A stretch of DNA of 64,000 bases from Linepithema humile (taxonomy: Eukaryota; Arthropoda; Insecta; Hymenoptera; Formicidae), in NCBI RefSeq assembly GCF_040581485.1, contig NC_090134.1, forward strand, positions 5,394,001-5,458,000, in the 5' to 3' direction. This document shows, in pieces, positions 27,338 to 41,202 of the stretch (positions within the stretch are counted from its first letter, which is position 1; each line of letters begins with the position of its first letter). Below the pieces are notes generated by a model. It worked only from the letters and a program-made list of their open reading frames with translations, did not search any database and had not been told where the DNA came from. Made by a program: the position numbers and the translations under genes.

Positions 27338-30089
27338 ACTTTGCAGTTATTTATTCGATCACAAAGGAATTAAATAATTTAATATTTTTTCAAGACAGAA
27401 TCTAACGACGTCACATCGTGCTATCAGGTTTCTTAACAGTAAGCCTATTAAATATGCAAATTCGCTAAAAACGGCAACAGTCTCATAGAATCGTTAAGAA
27501 TAACTCTTCGAATTGTTGAAAAGTATCATCATGTATTAACACGCTGGCCTAATTCTTGATCTGATTTAATTACTCTATTAGCGGGAGGGAAAAAAAAGGA
27601 GATACGAAGAATACCACGCCAGCAGCGCATCGATGCACAAGTCCATTTGACCTGTATTGTATTTTTTCTTATACGAGAATATTTATTCCTGGCGAGACCG
27701 TAAATAACGATACACCCGTGCCATTAGCCCTGAATCGCGCGGATGCACAGAATTTACGTATTTCATTGTTAGTACGGCGCAATTTCGCTTTAACGCGCCG
27801 CCGCTACCGGCCGCACCGCCAGCGGTGATTAAAACTTCGCGATTTACATCCCTAACCCGCGCCGCGCCGCGCGTTCCGCCTGTTACCATTAACGCCCGCG
27901 CTAACGATCGCTAACGCCATCGAAATTTATTCTTTTAACGTGCCTCATCAATCGCTCAGCCAGCGATTTCCGATTTCGCAAATTATCCCCGATGACCTAT
28001 GCAGATTTCCGTTGTCTTTCCTTGGAAGATTTAACGTGTAACACTGCGCGTTCCGGATGTTTCCTAGGAGCATTCAAGTCCGAGTCTGGCCAATTCGTTA
28101 TTGTCACTCAACTTAGATTTATTTTCGCTCAAATTAAGATTGAACACTGCTTTTCGAACTTAATTCCACGATTTATCATGAGCGAGCTGTTTGCAGTTTC
28201 GCTTCTGTTGTAGAGACATTTGAATGGCCATCCGCGGAATCGCGAGATTAGTCTCGCGAGTTAATTTTCGGCCTCGAGGAGAGTTGCGTGAATGTTAAAG
28301 TTGGCCGCGAATCCGAGCGAATAATCCGCGGGATGTACCTGCCGGCAATAATAGTCCGTCTTTATGGTTGGGTAAGAACCAACCGAGGGCAGTGGCGGAA
28401 ATAGACCTCTCGGGGTCATAAGCGTAACATCATTTAAGGGCTCTCCACCCTTAAAATATTAAATATTCCGGAAATAAAAATCAGAGCGTAACAAAAATTA
28501 TTATTATTAATTTATTATTATTTACTACTAAATAGTTATCAAGTAATTACAAACTTTTTGAGAAGAAAAGTTACAAATTTAAAGCATAATTTAGCCTCTC
28601 AATAATTAGAGTTTCAAAGTCTAAACTCAAGGCTGGTTGCATCAACGTCGCTTAGAGCTCTAACTTTGTATAAGTAAATTTTCCTTCTCTAAAATGGGAA
28701 AAATCTAATCAGCTGCTAAGTCTGGCTTACTTAATACAAATTCTTAGTGGATTTTAGAAGCTTAGAATCTTTTGCAGTTAATATATCAATGGCGAATGAT
28801 CGTTGACGCGACACCGTCACGATCCAGCGTGATTGTTAGCGCAATACCGCGTCCTCTCGTTACTTTTCGCTATTCGCCCGTCAGACCTCACACGGCAACA
28901 TCTTGCAGCTGCCGGTTCTTGGCATTGGACTACTTTCCGCGTTTATTAAGCCCGTGATATATGGCGCTGCCTGGCGAGCGAGCGAGGTGGACTACTACCG
29001 CGCTCTCGCACAACAGCCGGTGGGGAGGCTTCCCGTGGGACAAGTTACAGACAGTTCCGCTTCCATTCGCCTCGCGAAAGCGCCGGGCATTTAAAGGGAC
29101 TGCTGATAGCAAGCTCCGCGTTTGAATAATCACGGTAACCTGCGGGAATACCGAATGGCGTTACCTCGAAATTCCTGAAACCACTTCGAACTTGCGAATT
29201 AGGGTTTCGATGAGACAGAATTCGACGTATCTAACCTCCATATTAGTAGTAGTATACCGCGTCTTTCAAACAACTTGGGCATTCCAAGACATTCTCTTTT
29301 TCTCCATAAAACTGCAAATCTATTAATGAATTTTCAACGATTGTAAATATAAGGATTTTCATAAAAGTATCTCTTCGAAGATGTATTTAGTGAAATCTTC
29401 AAATAAAATTGATTCCAATAGAATTTTAATTTAATCTGAAGAAGTTGTAGAAGGGAGATTTAGCGAGATAATATCAGTAAGGAAAAATCAATTACATATG
29501 GGTCGGAGAATCCAAAGATGAAAGAGAATGCGACGAAGTAGAAGCACTATGCGGCCGTATCATTATTACGTTAATGAGAAATGCATTAAGATCCCTCTTC
29601 AATGTGGCGTACGAAGCCTTTCCTCAAGTACCGTCTTATGCAGCTCGTTTTCTTCACATGCATCCATAGTGGAAAAGGAAACCTTATACGGCCGTGCTGT
29701 CTTCGTTGAATATCCGCCTGTCTCTCTAATACCGCGTTGGAGCATTACGAAACTACTACGCAATTATGATTCTTCCCTTTAACAAAATTCGAAACCCCGT
29801 AGATGCATTCAGTTTTTGACGATCTGCTCTTTCGTATCTCTCGCTTAATCCTTTCGCCAATTTGCAATTCTGTCGTCTGACATTATTTTAAAAATCGATA
29901 CGATTCCAAAACGGCTCCCTTGGTTTAAAAATCTTGACGCTGTTATTGTCTCCACCACGGATTTGCACATGTTATTGCGTGCGAATAGATGGATGAGATC
30001 TCGGTTAAGTTCCCACTGGGACGCTCTTCGCGGAGAAAGAAAGAGAGAAAGAAATATATGCTGCATAAAATTTGCAAACAAGAATCCGT

Positions 30090-30105
30090 CGCGCGCGCGC
30101 GCGCG
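30090..30105 (+). repeat. (CG)8 alternating tract
   Basis: Sixteen bases of strictly alternating C and G. It is similar to the tract at 8843 and sits in a mixed-composition region. Confidence 0.85.
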
Positions 30106-31131
30106 TGAGAATGCGGCGAAACTCCAGAGGACGCCATTAATATGGCAAAAGATTGCTCATGGTGTAAATTGTATGAGCACAAGGTGACGTTGCTTTTATC
30201 TTTCAGTGATGTAGACGACAAGACGTCCAAAACTTCTCTTCCTCTACACGTGCAAAAATAATTCGTTGTAACGCAATTTCTCTTTTGTTTTAATTAATCC
30301 GCGATTCACAAAAGGAAAAATTATGTTCTGTGCGATATTTTATGCATGACTGCCTTGGAAAACCTATTGATATCGGCGCTAGTTATCTTCACGATACCAA
30401 GTTAATGGCAATTCTATTGTTTCGAGTCGTAAATGCGATCTGGTGGTGTATCACTTATTCAGGAAGAAGATAAAGTTCCCGTACGACCGGACGAAAACTT
30501 TGGTTCTTAAAAGATGCAGAGGATTCTATTCTTCTTGTTCGTTATTCTTGTTGAACTGACTTGGTACTTCGACTTTCTTGGTACAAACGCACCGTAGACA
30601 GATAGACGGATAGCGTGTGCCCGGAGAGTTCTTCCGCGATCTCACGGGATCGCATTTCGCTAGACGGAGCATCAAATATGCAGAGATGTAATTCAAATCG
30701 TAAATGAGCGGCAAGCTGGCGCCTCGTGACATATTTAGCGATCGAGATTAAGCGTGGAGAACAAGTAATTGAGCTGGCTACATTATCTCCCGGTTCGAAT
30801 AAAATATTCAAGCGAACGAGCATCGAAGAGTGAAACACGTAGCGTCTATCGGAAACGAACGGAATATCTCGAAAGAACGGCAATGTTGCGCGTACAGCAT
30901 TAATTTCTCCTCCTCCCAACTTCGTAATTAACTCGGCAGCTCGATAAAAACAAGTCGCCGGACCTCTATTTCGCTCTCTATTCGCGCAGGGAGTTTATTC
31001 CGGAAATATTCGTGAGTAATTATCGCGCCGCTGCTAACGGCAGCATCATTTCCTTTCGGAAAGATCAAACAAACGTCGAGATTCGCTTTCGAGTAAAATG
31101 TCGCTCGAAAAATGGCGAGATGTGTAATAAG

Positions 31132-31153
31132 GAGAGAGAGAGAGAGAGAGAGA
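31132..31153 (+). repeat. (GA)n microsatellite, 22 bp
   Basis: An eleven-unit GA run in otherwise unremarkable sequence. Confidence 0.93.
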
Positions 31154-32727
31154 ACGCAAGAAAGAGGCTCTGTCGTGGGATTTCGTGACTTATTCGCGGC
31201 TTCGATATATCTCGGCGATTGAATGCGCCGCGATCGTGACTGCCACCTGTAATCTGACGAGGTTGTCTCGTGTTCCTGGGAAATACCGTGTGTCGAACAC
31301 GCGGCCGATCAATCTGAGATATGTAATCTGACACGGCGCGATTTCTTCACACGGCGATGGAAATACTTTCTTTTTGATATCCGATGTTATTGCGATAGAA
31401 GTCGTTTGAATACCGGATCGTCTGCATGGCTCGTAATGTCGAGCTGAAAATTGATGAGATATATATCGAGCATCGAAAATTAATTTATTTATTTGTTTTA
31501 TTCATGTCCGATAATAGAACTATCTACTGATACATAAATAGAAATGAAATAAACAGAAGATACCATGAAATTTTCTGCACAATAATGTACGTTTTCTAAC
31601 GTCAATCAATAACGCCGGAATAATTAAATGTCGAAAGTTTTAATTTCACATTTTAACGTACATTTGCGCTTAATATGCTATAACGTATCGGGAAAAACAA
31701 CTGATATTTCGATTATTTTGCTACTTGTTTGTAAACGACAGATTTTTTTTGAAGATCGATCGCGTTTAATATTATTTTTATAATTTCTGTCTAAATGTGT
31801 GAATAAGAGAAATACACACGTGTTATACGGTAGTACAACAGGCAAATATCACGATAGCGTCTACATGTTTAATTCTTTTTTTTTTTTCTGGTTCGCTTTC
31901 TCTCGATATTTTATTTTGTGCTCGCGGCAACGTTTAATTTCCTTCGCCCACGCAAATTCGTTGTGTCGGAAAATTTAGTGGCGACGGCGATTGCTGGCCC
32001 CGCCGCCGTCCCATTTGCCGTTTGTGAGCTCGAGTGACACGATGTAAACATCGAAATTTCCTATGCTCCGATACACAAGGCCGATCGGTTAATCAGCCGC
32101 GTCGGCGATTTTCCGGCGAACGGTGCGGAAGAGAACGCGTACGCGTGCAGCCGATTTGTGACGATAGAATTTAACTTCGGAACTCACGAGGGAAAAAAAT
32201 CGCACACCGATGATCGGCGATATAACATTTGCGCACGCATGTAAATTTGCGGTCACTAAACGGATCGGGTCGTTAACGGCGAAAGAGTTCGCGAAATATT
32301 GACGAAATATAACTATATTTGAATATATTAAAATTTGGATTATTCGTGGATTTGAATCGCATAGACGAGCTGCAACAACATCCTAATTCGTATATACAGA
32401 AAAATTCCGGATTTCTCTTATTATTTCTGCTGAGCTGATGATACGTAATCGACGCGACGTACAAGCGCAAACAAATTTATGGCGTCAGTTCGAGTTTTCT
32501 CGCGTTTCGAGTTCGGTTTAATCGAATAATATTTACCCGACATCTCCAGTTCTATTTAGATTGACGTTTTGCTGAAAATTGCTCCATTATTCCGTGTTTT
32601 GGTTAAAATATTATTCGATTGAGGGAGCGATATTAACCTTGAGCAGCAAATTTCGGTAATTATCCGCGCGACCGCGACGGTGAACTCCTTAAGCACACCC
32701 GACGTCGAAGCGTCATCGACGTCGCCA
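31154..32727. other. non-coding, nothing notable
   Basis: AT-rich DNA lies at 31440-31920, with a T run at about 31876-31888. No gene or repeat was recognised. Confidence 0.6.

Positions 32728-32776
<49 letters not shown>
32728..32776 (+). repeat. (TCG)n microsatellite, about 49 bp
   Basis: An uninterrupted trinucleotide run of about 16 units, preceded by degenerate GTCGCCATCG sequence. On the minus strand it gives a poly-Asp open frame that I treat as spurious. Confidence 0.96.
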
Positions 32777-33700
32777 TATAATTCAGTTTGCGGAACAAGC
32801 GCGGCGTAACTCGTGCGACATAAAATAACTTTCCGCGCTCTCGCGAAATAGGCTAAAGCGAGTTAGAGGATGCGGGTGCGAGAAGACGGAACGGGAAACG
32901 AGAGCGACGGCCCCATCGAGAGTTGGTTCACCTGCAAACGGATAGCGCGCAGGTCGCGGCCGCCCAGCAGAGGTCCGTCCGAGAAAACGAATTCCAACTC
33001 GCGCGGAAAGTCCGCTCGCACTTTGCCGAGAATATGGTTAAAATGTAAGGGTCTGAACGCGCGGGCGAGCGCCAGCGCGACAAATGTGCAAGTTTCGAAA
33101 CTGAGTTTCGAGTGCCTCCCCCGAGGGTGCGAAAACGTGCAAGGGTGAAGCGTGGCCGCGCCGCCGGCGGTTCGCGGGGCTGGTGGACAAGGTGGAGAGC
33201 GAGGGGAAACTAGGTGAGAAGGGTCGAGGCACGAAGGGAGTGTGCGAGGAACGGCGAGGCGGTGAGGAGGGGCAGCGGGGAAACTACCCCAAAACCCGCT
33301 ATCTCGATTGGACACCTTGGGGTGCGCGTGGGTGGTTGTGGCGGAAGCGAAGGGGCACCCCCACGAGGTGCTAATGTCTGGCAGCTTAAATCAACCCCCT
33401 CTCGCTTCCACCTCCCTCTCTCCGCCCTATCGCCGCCAACCGCCATCGTCGACGAAAGCCCCGAGGCGTGGGAAAAACTTTCTCGGTGTTGAACGGATAG
33501 AGGGCGAGCCGGTGTCCTGCTCTTTTCGCGGGAGATCGTGATGTTCTTCTTTCTCCGTTCGCAACCTCCCGTCGCTGCCCTCCCACTATAATTCGAGAGT
33601 CGGTGCATAAGAACCGCGGAAACAAGGGTCCGTTTTCGCGACCAACGACGGAGAGGCGGTGTAGGGGGGATAAGTGCCGGCAGAAGAAGCGCATCGCGGG
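32777..33700. other. GC-rich block, no gene recognised
   Basis: The sequence is purine/G-skewed on the plus strand from about 33180 to 33400. It is open in at least four frames for 90 to 164 codons, including 150 codons at 32863-33315 and 164 codons at 33210-33704 on the minus strand. The proteins are Pro/Arg/Ser-rich and unrecognised. Simultaneous opening of opposite frames argues for composition rather than coding. Confidence 0.45.
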
Positions 33701-33758
33701 GCATTAATTAATTCAAACTGCTTTGCCGGCTTCGGCGTTTAATGCGTATTTAACGTTT

Positions 33759-33769
33759 GCATAATTAAT
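33759..33769 (+). promoter_or_regulatory. POU/homeodomain-type motif
   Basis: GCATAATTAAT contains ATAATTAAT, the kind of site bound by POU-IV homeodomain proteins. It lies directly after a GC-rich island, with further TAATTAAT sequence at about 33705. It is a candidate enhancer element only. Confidence 0.3.
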
Positions 33770-34088
33770 CGGTCGGCGTTCGGACGATAGCCTATTTAGA
33801 TAGATCTCAACGAACGCGAAAAGCAAGAAAACAGCCAGCGGACTTAATTTTCTATCCCTCCCCCGTCTGTAGCTCGATCGTAACCGGAATCAGCGCAGAT
33901 GGAGATTGCACTTTTATAATTCTCTTCAGCGGTGACTTGTCCCCTCAGCCGGAAAGAAGCATTCGAGTTTCCCGAAAGTTCGCGGAAGATTCACGATTTT
34001 AAAAGTTTCTTTACTCGCGACGAATTTTGTACGGATTCTTATAACACTGAACGCTTGAAAACGGCAAATTGTTGAAGCAACGAGAGAA

Positions 34089-34106
34089 AGAGAGAGAGAG
34101 AGAGAG
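34089..34106 (+). repeat. (AG)n microsatellite, 18 bp
   Basis: A short AG run following CGAGAGAA. It causes a Leu/Ser-rich antisense open frame. Confidence 0.88.
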
Positions 34107-34470
34107 CCGTGTTGCATCGCTTGTTGTTGATATGCAAATTTTTCATCTTAATAAATTCCGTACAGTAATATCCGCTAATAATATTTGCCGGCGGAGACAC
34201 GAAGACATGCACGCGTGTGAGATCTCTCATATGAAATTCTCCTTTTGGCCCCCGGCAGGCAGGCAGGTAACGGAGTTTAATAAAAACTGTTCGCTAACTG
34301 TGAGCCATTGAAGTCGTTCCGTGAAAAACGACGTCGAGTATCTCGCAGGAACGTAGAGGCGTGCAGGAATTAGGTGTACCCGTGTACACACGGATGTTAT
34401 ATGTCTGTATATATGTATATGTATATATAGACGCACGTATACGTGTCGGATGAACCATGATGGCAGAGAT

Positions 34471-34504
34471 ACTCTCTCTCTCTCTCTCTCTCTCCCTCTC
34501 TCTC
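34471..34504 (+). repeat. (CT)n microsatellite, about 33 bp
   Basis: A CT run with one CC interruption near its end, passing into TCTCCTTCCTCCTTC. Confidence 0.94.
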
Positions 34505-37500
34505 CTTCCTCCTTCGTCCGGTATGGCGAAGAGCTATTTATCTTCGCTTTACGAAGCTCCGAGGGAAAAATGGCGCAGCTTTGTAACTGGCAGAGGGATG
34601 TTCGCGAATCGGGGCAATTTCGTCGCAGCCAGTGTAACGACAGTCACGTTCTAGGACGGAGAGACGCTCACGGCAAACAAAGTAATCTCGCCTAGATTCG
34701 ACCGTTTCGTATATGAAAGAGACACAAACGTGCCATAATGTTGCCCCGCTGAAGCACTTTGATGCCGGTCTACGTCGTTCGCCCGGCAATTTTATTTGGC
34801 CCGAACGATCCAAGTGCGTTTGTAAAGGGATTTACGTCGAAGTCTCGTCGGGATTGTACGCCAAAGAAGAGATGCATGTTCCGAAATGATTACAGCGCAA
34901 ATTTCAAGACTCGCGAAATGTTACAACGTTTTGCAATCTTGCTAATTATCGTCTGTAATAAATTCTTCTCGCTTCATAAACAAGCACGTGAACTTGATTA
35001 TAGTATTAAACTAAATTTCACATCAAGTAATTAATATATCGCGTGCAACATTTTGATTACAGTGAATAAATAAAAAAATAATTTTTCTCCGATAACATTA
35101 TTCTGTATAATGAATCGATGCGCGATAAATTTGACGTGAAATCGCCAATGACGGTTTGTTGTTACGGGAAATAAATCTTCTCGGCACATCGACACTGATT
35201 ATTATCGTTTGCGACTGCACGAAAGAGCGGCGGCAAAGAATATATATTACAATCGCTAATGAAAGCGCGTTCGTCTTCGTCATCGCGTCACAGATCGCGG
35301 GATGAATGAACACAGAGGCACAATGGGCAGGTATACAATGGCGCACAATCGGTCGATGGCTGTAGAATATCCGCTGTAGCGCACAAGCAGGAAGACCCGC
35401 ATAAAAAGGACAATAGGGCGTGTTAGCGAGGCAAAAAGGAACCTCGAGGCTCGAAAGACGAAAGGGGTAACAAGCGCGAGTCGCGAATTAACGGCGAAAT
35501 AACAGAGCGACGAAGCGGGACGCGACCCTCGAGTCTCGTTCCTTTTGTTCTTTACGAGCTCGCTCGTCTGACTGTATCTCCATCTGGATACCGAGACTCG
35601 GTGCGCAAACAAACAGAGAGCTTGCGAAGTAAAATCTGCAAGAAAGGATCAGGATGTAAATGTCGCGCGCGATTACGAGCGCAATTGGAAGCCGATGAAT
35701 CAAGACGTTCGGACGATTGATGGTTGGCGGCGATGCTCACGAAGCGATCGGTCATAAAGATTAATGTCGCGGAGCGGTCGTCGCGCGCGGAGCCATCGAT
35801 ATCGAAGATAACGGAACGTTTCCCGCTTCGGTCGACTGGCAAATAAATGCGCGAGAAAGTTCAATTTGAATCCCGCGTCTCATGCACGATCGAGCGTAAT
35901 GATATCTGTATACCAAATGACTATGGTGATCAGTTTCTATTTCGTTTCTTCCTCCGAAATTGATTTCTATTTTTACAAATCGCATTAATAATATTACATT
36001 TGACATAATTTTCGTAAGATATACAGTTTATTAAAATTTTAAAATTATTATTTAATCAGTGTGTTGTTACGTGCTCTCAAAATGCCTAGATATAATTCGT
36101 CGTTTATCTACTCACTGTCTCAGTACGTTAAGCTAGCTTCCATTTTTCCGTAATTTCGGAGATTCTATTTATCTTAAACTTTCCTTTTCGCACACATTTC
36201 TCATGCAGTGCATAATATAAATTTGACTGTAAGATAGGATCTCGGCTAAGATAGAGATGATTTAATTCAATCCCACGCGTATTACTTCCTGCCGCGTATT
36301 CCCGTTCATGAGCTTCCCAACGACAGCGTCGTTTGTTCCGAGCGGGATCGAAGTCCCACCTCCGCCTTTATCCTCTCCTTTCCTCTCCATTCTTCTTTGT
36401 TTTCGTCTTCCTTCTTCATTCGATGCCCCGACAAAACTTTTCTACCCGTGATATATCGCGTTACGAATGGGGTGCCACGGGGACTATATTCCCGAGTAGC
36501 TGTTACCCCGTTAGCTTCTTCGCCGTGGCCCGCCCACGCGATTTATCTTTCGTGGCTGCGAGATTCTATCCCTCCCTTCCGCCCGCGCGCCCGCTCCTTT
36601 CCTTTCTTCGCACCGGCTTCCGTGCCGTTCCGTTGCAGCCAGCGCGCCGTTGCATCATTCGTGCAGCGGCGGAGCCCTTCCTCGATCAGCTTTCGAGGTC
36701 GACGTCTCTTCCGGACATATTTTCGTTACGAGGCCGCGAGCAGCGCGGCCCGAATCTTCCTCGGAAATGGTTCAAGTCAATTTACGGGAGTATCCACGAT
36801 CGTGGATCGTTCGACGTCGACATTTCTGCACCAATTTAACCCGAATTTCGGATTATCCTGCCAAGAGACCTAGATTGTTGCCAATATTATTGTATCGCGC
36901 TGCGTTTCAGACTATCGATTTGACGAGTCGACAACATGATTTCGCGATTCTGCCCATTCATCGTGATGTTAATCGTCAATTATTCATAAATTCCTTGACG
37001 GCTACATGCGCTAATCCAGTTTAGTCTCATTACATTATGCAATGCGAGACCGAAATTGATCGGAACCGAATTTGTACAACAGGTGGAGGGAACATAATCG
37101 GTCAGCAACATGAGCGCCAAGGTTGCGGATATTCCTGCGTATCTACGGTTTTACTGATTAACGTTACATTTCCACCAAAATATTAATCTTTCATTAATAA
37201 TACATTCGCGGCACTGCTAAATTGTCGAAATTATTGAGTAATTAAATTGAGATGCAGGTCAAAACATTCATCATTACACGAAATTACGTTAAAATTTGTC
37301 CTTTACATTTTCCACGCACGCCTGTAAGCTATGTATATCTTTCTAGTGACAATAGTCGAACTATTCATCGATTATTTATGTTCGATTATCTTTATAAATG
37401 TAGAGCGAAGCGATCTTTATAAATATAAAGTATTTCGATGTAAATATGAGCACATCTCGTATAAATAACACTCGTATATCTGTCAAGCGAGATTGATTCA

Positions 37501-37864
37501 CGGGAATCAGCAGCGCGGCAATTCGGATTTGCACGCAATTCGAACGCGTAAATCTAGCTTCAACAATGAGTACCGGTGTAGTCGCGTATCAGCTAAGTTT
37601 TGTACGAGCCAGCGAGCTGCGACAAAATGATCGCCATTATCATTCCCGGCCCCGTTTCCAGCGACGTCGATCGCTGACCGGCTGGCATGCGGCCGTTAAA
37701 AAAGCTCGGCCTATCTTTCCATTAACCCGTTTCTTCCGCTCGACGCGTCACATCGCGAGCGAGTCTCTGCGACGTGCGATGAAAAAAATATAGCGACGTT
37801 GAAACGCGACGCTCGCGGCTGTAATAGCGATACACAGGCGCAACCATTGCATTGGATACACTCG

Positions 37865-37881
37865 CACACACACACACACAC
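37865..37881 (+). repeat. (CA)n microsatellite, 17 bp
   Basis: A short CA run between CTCG and CGAG, which gives the block a symmetric frame. Confidence 0.88.
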
Positions 37882-40800
37882 GAGCGTCGGCGGAACTTTT
37901 TTCCGAGGCTTGCATGAGTGGGCAGAATTTTTATTAAGAGTTCATAAAAATCGCGCCTTTTTACACGTTTCGAAGAAACCGCGGTTATAATTGATCAATT
38001 TTTTTTACACGGAACGGCAGTTTTTGCGCGAAAGAAACATCGTTGAAGTCTAGGAGTGAAATATTTATGAAGATGAATTGTCCATCCTTTGTAACAATTT
38101 AATAACTGGAACAAGTGTATGGCGTGCTTTTGTGCTTTTCTAAATAAGTTTAATCATCTCGTATTACTCTTCTATTTCGAAAGAATACCATTACGTATCT
38201 TTGAAAGAATTATAAATGACTTCTACTTGCGCCACATGTGCATTTATCTTCTCCTATCTTGATTCTTTTCTATTAATCCGAAAAGTCAGGAAAGGGGATG
38301 CGATGCAAGCTCTTGTATTCCCTCGCTGCGCCCACGGACGTGCGCACACAGGCTCGCGTTCGTTCACGTCTACAATATCGCCGCGGCGCATGCATTCACC
38401 CGCCGTAGGTTTAACGTCACGCTCGGCGGAGAGAAGCTATCGGGTGTCTGCGGCCATTACCACGCCGACCATTAGTAACGCGATAACCCGAGGAAAGGAG
38501 GATCGACGAAGCGGTAGGTAGCCCCCTCGAGGCGCTGTATCGTGGCATAGTCAGCCTCGCGCCTCGCTCCGATGCGGCGTCGGCATCTATCGGAACCAGA
38601 AACGATAGGATGACGTTATTCGAAGCGCAGGTATCTCTAACAGCGAAACTTTCGGCCTAGCTTTGGGCAATTACAACGAACTCCGAGGTCGGATCGTCTG
38701 TCGCCTTTATCGCTCCGATCTTACTCGGGTCTAATGTAAGTCAAATCTATGCAATCTGACACCAGACGTGTCTACGTAAGAAGTAATCTAGCCGAGCGAG
38801 AAGCGCAATTGATTTTGAATCAGTGTGTCTTGCAGGATTCATCTACATATTAGCACGCGAGACGAAATATACAATATTAATATTGAGACAAATCGATCGA
38901 TCTTAATCCTGCAGTTATGTAAGATGCAATTAAGCGTTAATTGCGGAGAGAAAAGTCTGGCACGAAACTTCCACAAATCGCTTTCTTTAGATTCGCATCA
39001 CATAGCAATCGCAACACATAAATCTCTCGCGTTCGCTATTGGAAGTCGGACCAAGTAGTTTCCGTACTTTAAGATCGGTTTATTTATCGTGCGATCTCGG
39101 CGCGAGTACGTTTCCAGCGTTCATTCGTTCCGCTTAAAAATAGCTTACTACGATGCATCTGCTGATTTATTCGCGGCGGCATAATTCAGGGATACTTCCG
39201 CGTCGGTAACGATGAAAATGTTCGCAAGAATGGTCTGCGCATCGAGCCGTAAGTCGCGCGGCGCAGCAAGTATTACGGTCCAACTCGCATTATTTCGTAG
39301 GCGGCGACTCCGCGTCGCGAGTGCAACACGAGGTGGACGGCCTTGCGGCAATAAAAATACTTGGCCCGCATCCAGGCCTCGTTTATTGCCGGAATTTTCC
39401 TTCTCCGAACACGGCCGTCCGGTCGGTCCGGTCGCTCGTGCGTCACATTCGTACGTTGCAGGTGCATCAGCCCCGGATGCTGCGTTCGAGAGATCGATCA
39501 GGAAACAATGCTTGTTCGGAGGGTAATAACGCATTCGAAGTAAATGGTACAGCCAGTCTGCTCGCCAAATCAACCAGAATGATTCAGAAATACATTGGCG
39601 AACTTAAAACTATGTAGTTGCCTTTCGTAATTTCCAATCTCTCACATTAACTTGTAGTTGATAATATAAACTATCGATTGATCATATAAGAATAACATCA
39701 ACAAGATAAATTAATAACTTTCCTATTTTCATCGTAACTGTGCTTCAAATGAGAGATACAAAATTGTACGCCATCGAGTTCATAATTCAGCTCGTGAACC
39801 ACTTTAAGAGCCTTAATTTAGGTCGTAAATAATTACGCTACATTTTCTGACATTCGTGTACTTACAAAATCTCGTTACTTTTTTAATTATACGCATTAGT
39901 GTCAACGAAGACCAAGATCGATAAGTTGCAGCCGCATTGTCCCATATACATATACATAAAACATACAAGAGAAAATTTACATCAAACTGACTTACGTTCT
40001 CGAAGAGATTAGAAATAAACGCAGGGCATAAGTGTGACTCGCTCCGATATTTTCCACGCGATATCATTTACGAAATTGAATCGGGCGCAGATATGTAAGT
40101 AAAAGATTACGTGATTTTAATTGAGATGCCTATCATTACTGTTCCTTAAGCCACGCCGGAACACCGTCTCGGAGCGTAATTGCTACCCTCGAAGATTAAT
40201 GTAAACAATTTCTTTCGTTATAGATTGCAATCGGGCGCACTGACATTTTTGCGACGACGATAACGATCGTAAATGGAGTCACCCGCGACGTTATAAACCC
40301 GGCTAACGTGCGTTCACGTGTATACGCGATCATAAAAGGCTTAATAAACTTCATTTCCTGATGCTTAAATCAAATAAAGCCGTCGCTGGGTAAATTTCTG
40401 GGAAATGCATGCGTTAGAAATGCGATACCTTGTTTGCTCGCAAGCTTCATTGCCTTATGCGTTTTTACATCTTGTTCTGTCAGTGCGCCTCTGCATGCTA
40501 ATTCCACCGCCGCGCACAAGCGCAACTGTGCGATAAAAAAAAAAAAAAAGCAAACAAATGTATAGTTTTTAGTCTCGGGTTTTCCACGGTCTCTTCGCAT
40601 AAGAACGTGTATGTATACCACAATGCGGTATCAGCCGCTGCGGTACAGCGGAGAACGTTAGATGCACGTGCGCTTTATTTCTCTCCATTCCCGTATTAAA
40701 TAACATGAAACGCATTACTCCGATAACGCGACGCGGAATTAAGCAAGGCGGTGAAAGAGTGACGCCGCTGCCTATGTGACTGAAATTGCTTTTGCTTTAT

Positions 40801-41158
40801 GTCGCCCTTCGCTTACACGCAACTCGTTTGGTTCGTACGAGTCTCCGCGTACAATTCGGAGCTAAAAGTAATATGACGATTGCGCGGCAAAAATCAAGCG
40901 AGTCCCATTTATTTCTACGACGAATTTATTATTTTCGATTTCTGTTCGATTTCTACATAATTCGAGTTGCTTAAAAGTGATGTGAATCATATTTTAAAAA
41001 TTTTTATTAAAGTCAACGATACTATGCGAATTCATACATTTTTTTTCTGAAATTAGCAGTTAATGGGTTACGATTTCCATCGACTGAAACGTCGATGGAT
41101 TTCGAGTTATACGAGATTGAAATTAAAGAACTTTACGCGAACGGAATTTGTGGAGTAT

Positions 41159-41202
41159 AATTAGATAACAAGGAATCTCTAGGATGGTAATTAGATAACA
41201 AA
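41159..41202 (+). repeat. 14-bp direct repeat, period 30
   Basis: TAATTAGATAACAA occurs at 41159-41172 and again at 41189-41202. The bases between are GGAATCTCTAGGATGG. Confidence 0.7.

Larger units (their letters stand above)
25130..31131. other. non-coding, mixed composition
   Basis: The largest open frames are 191 codons (25710-26285, plus) and 187 codons (26608-27171, minus). The first is Ser/Phe/Leu/Arg-rich and the second Pro/Ser/Phe/Leu-rich; both follow strand skew in pyrimidines or purines. Neither has a recognisable domain. A purine-rich strand runs 26770-26900. The rest shows nothing beyond the hairpin and CG tract listed separately. Confidence 0.5.
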
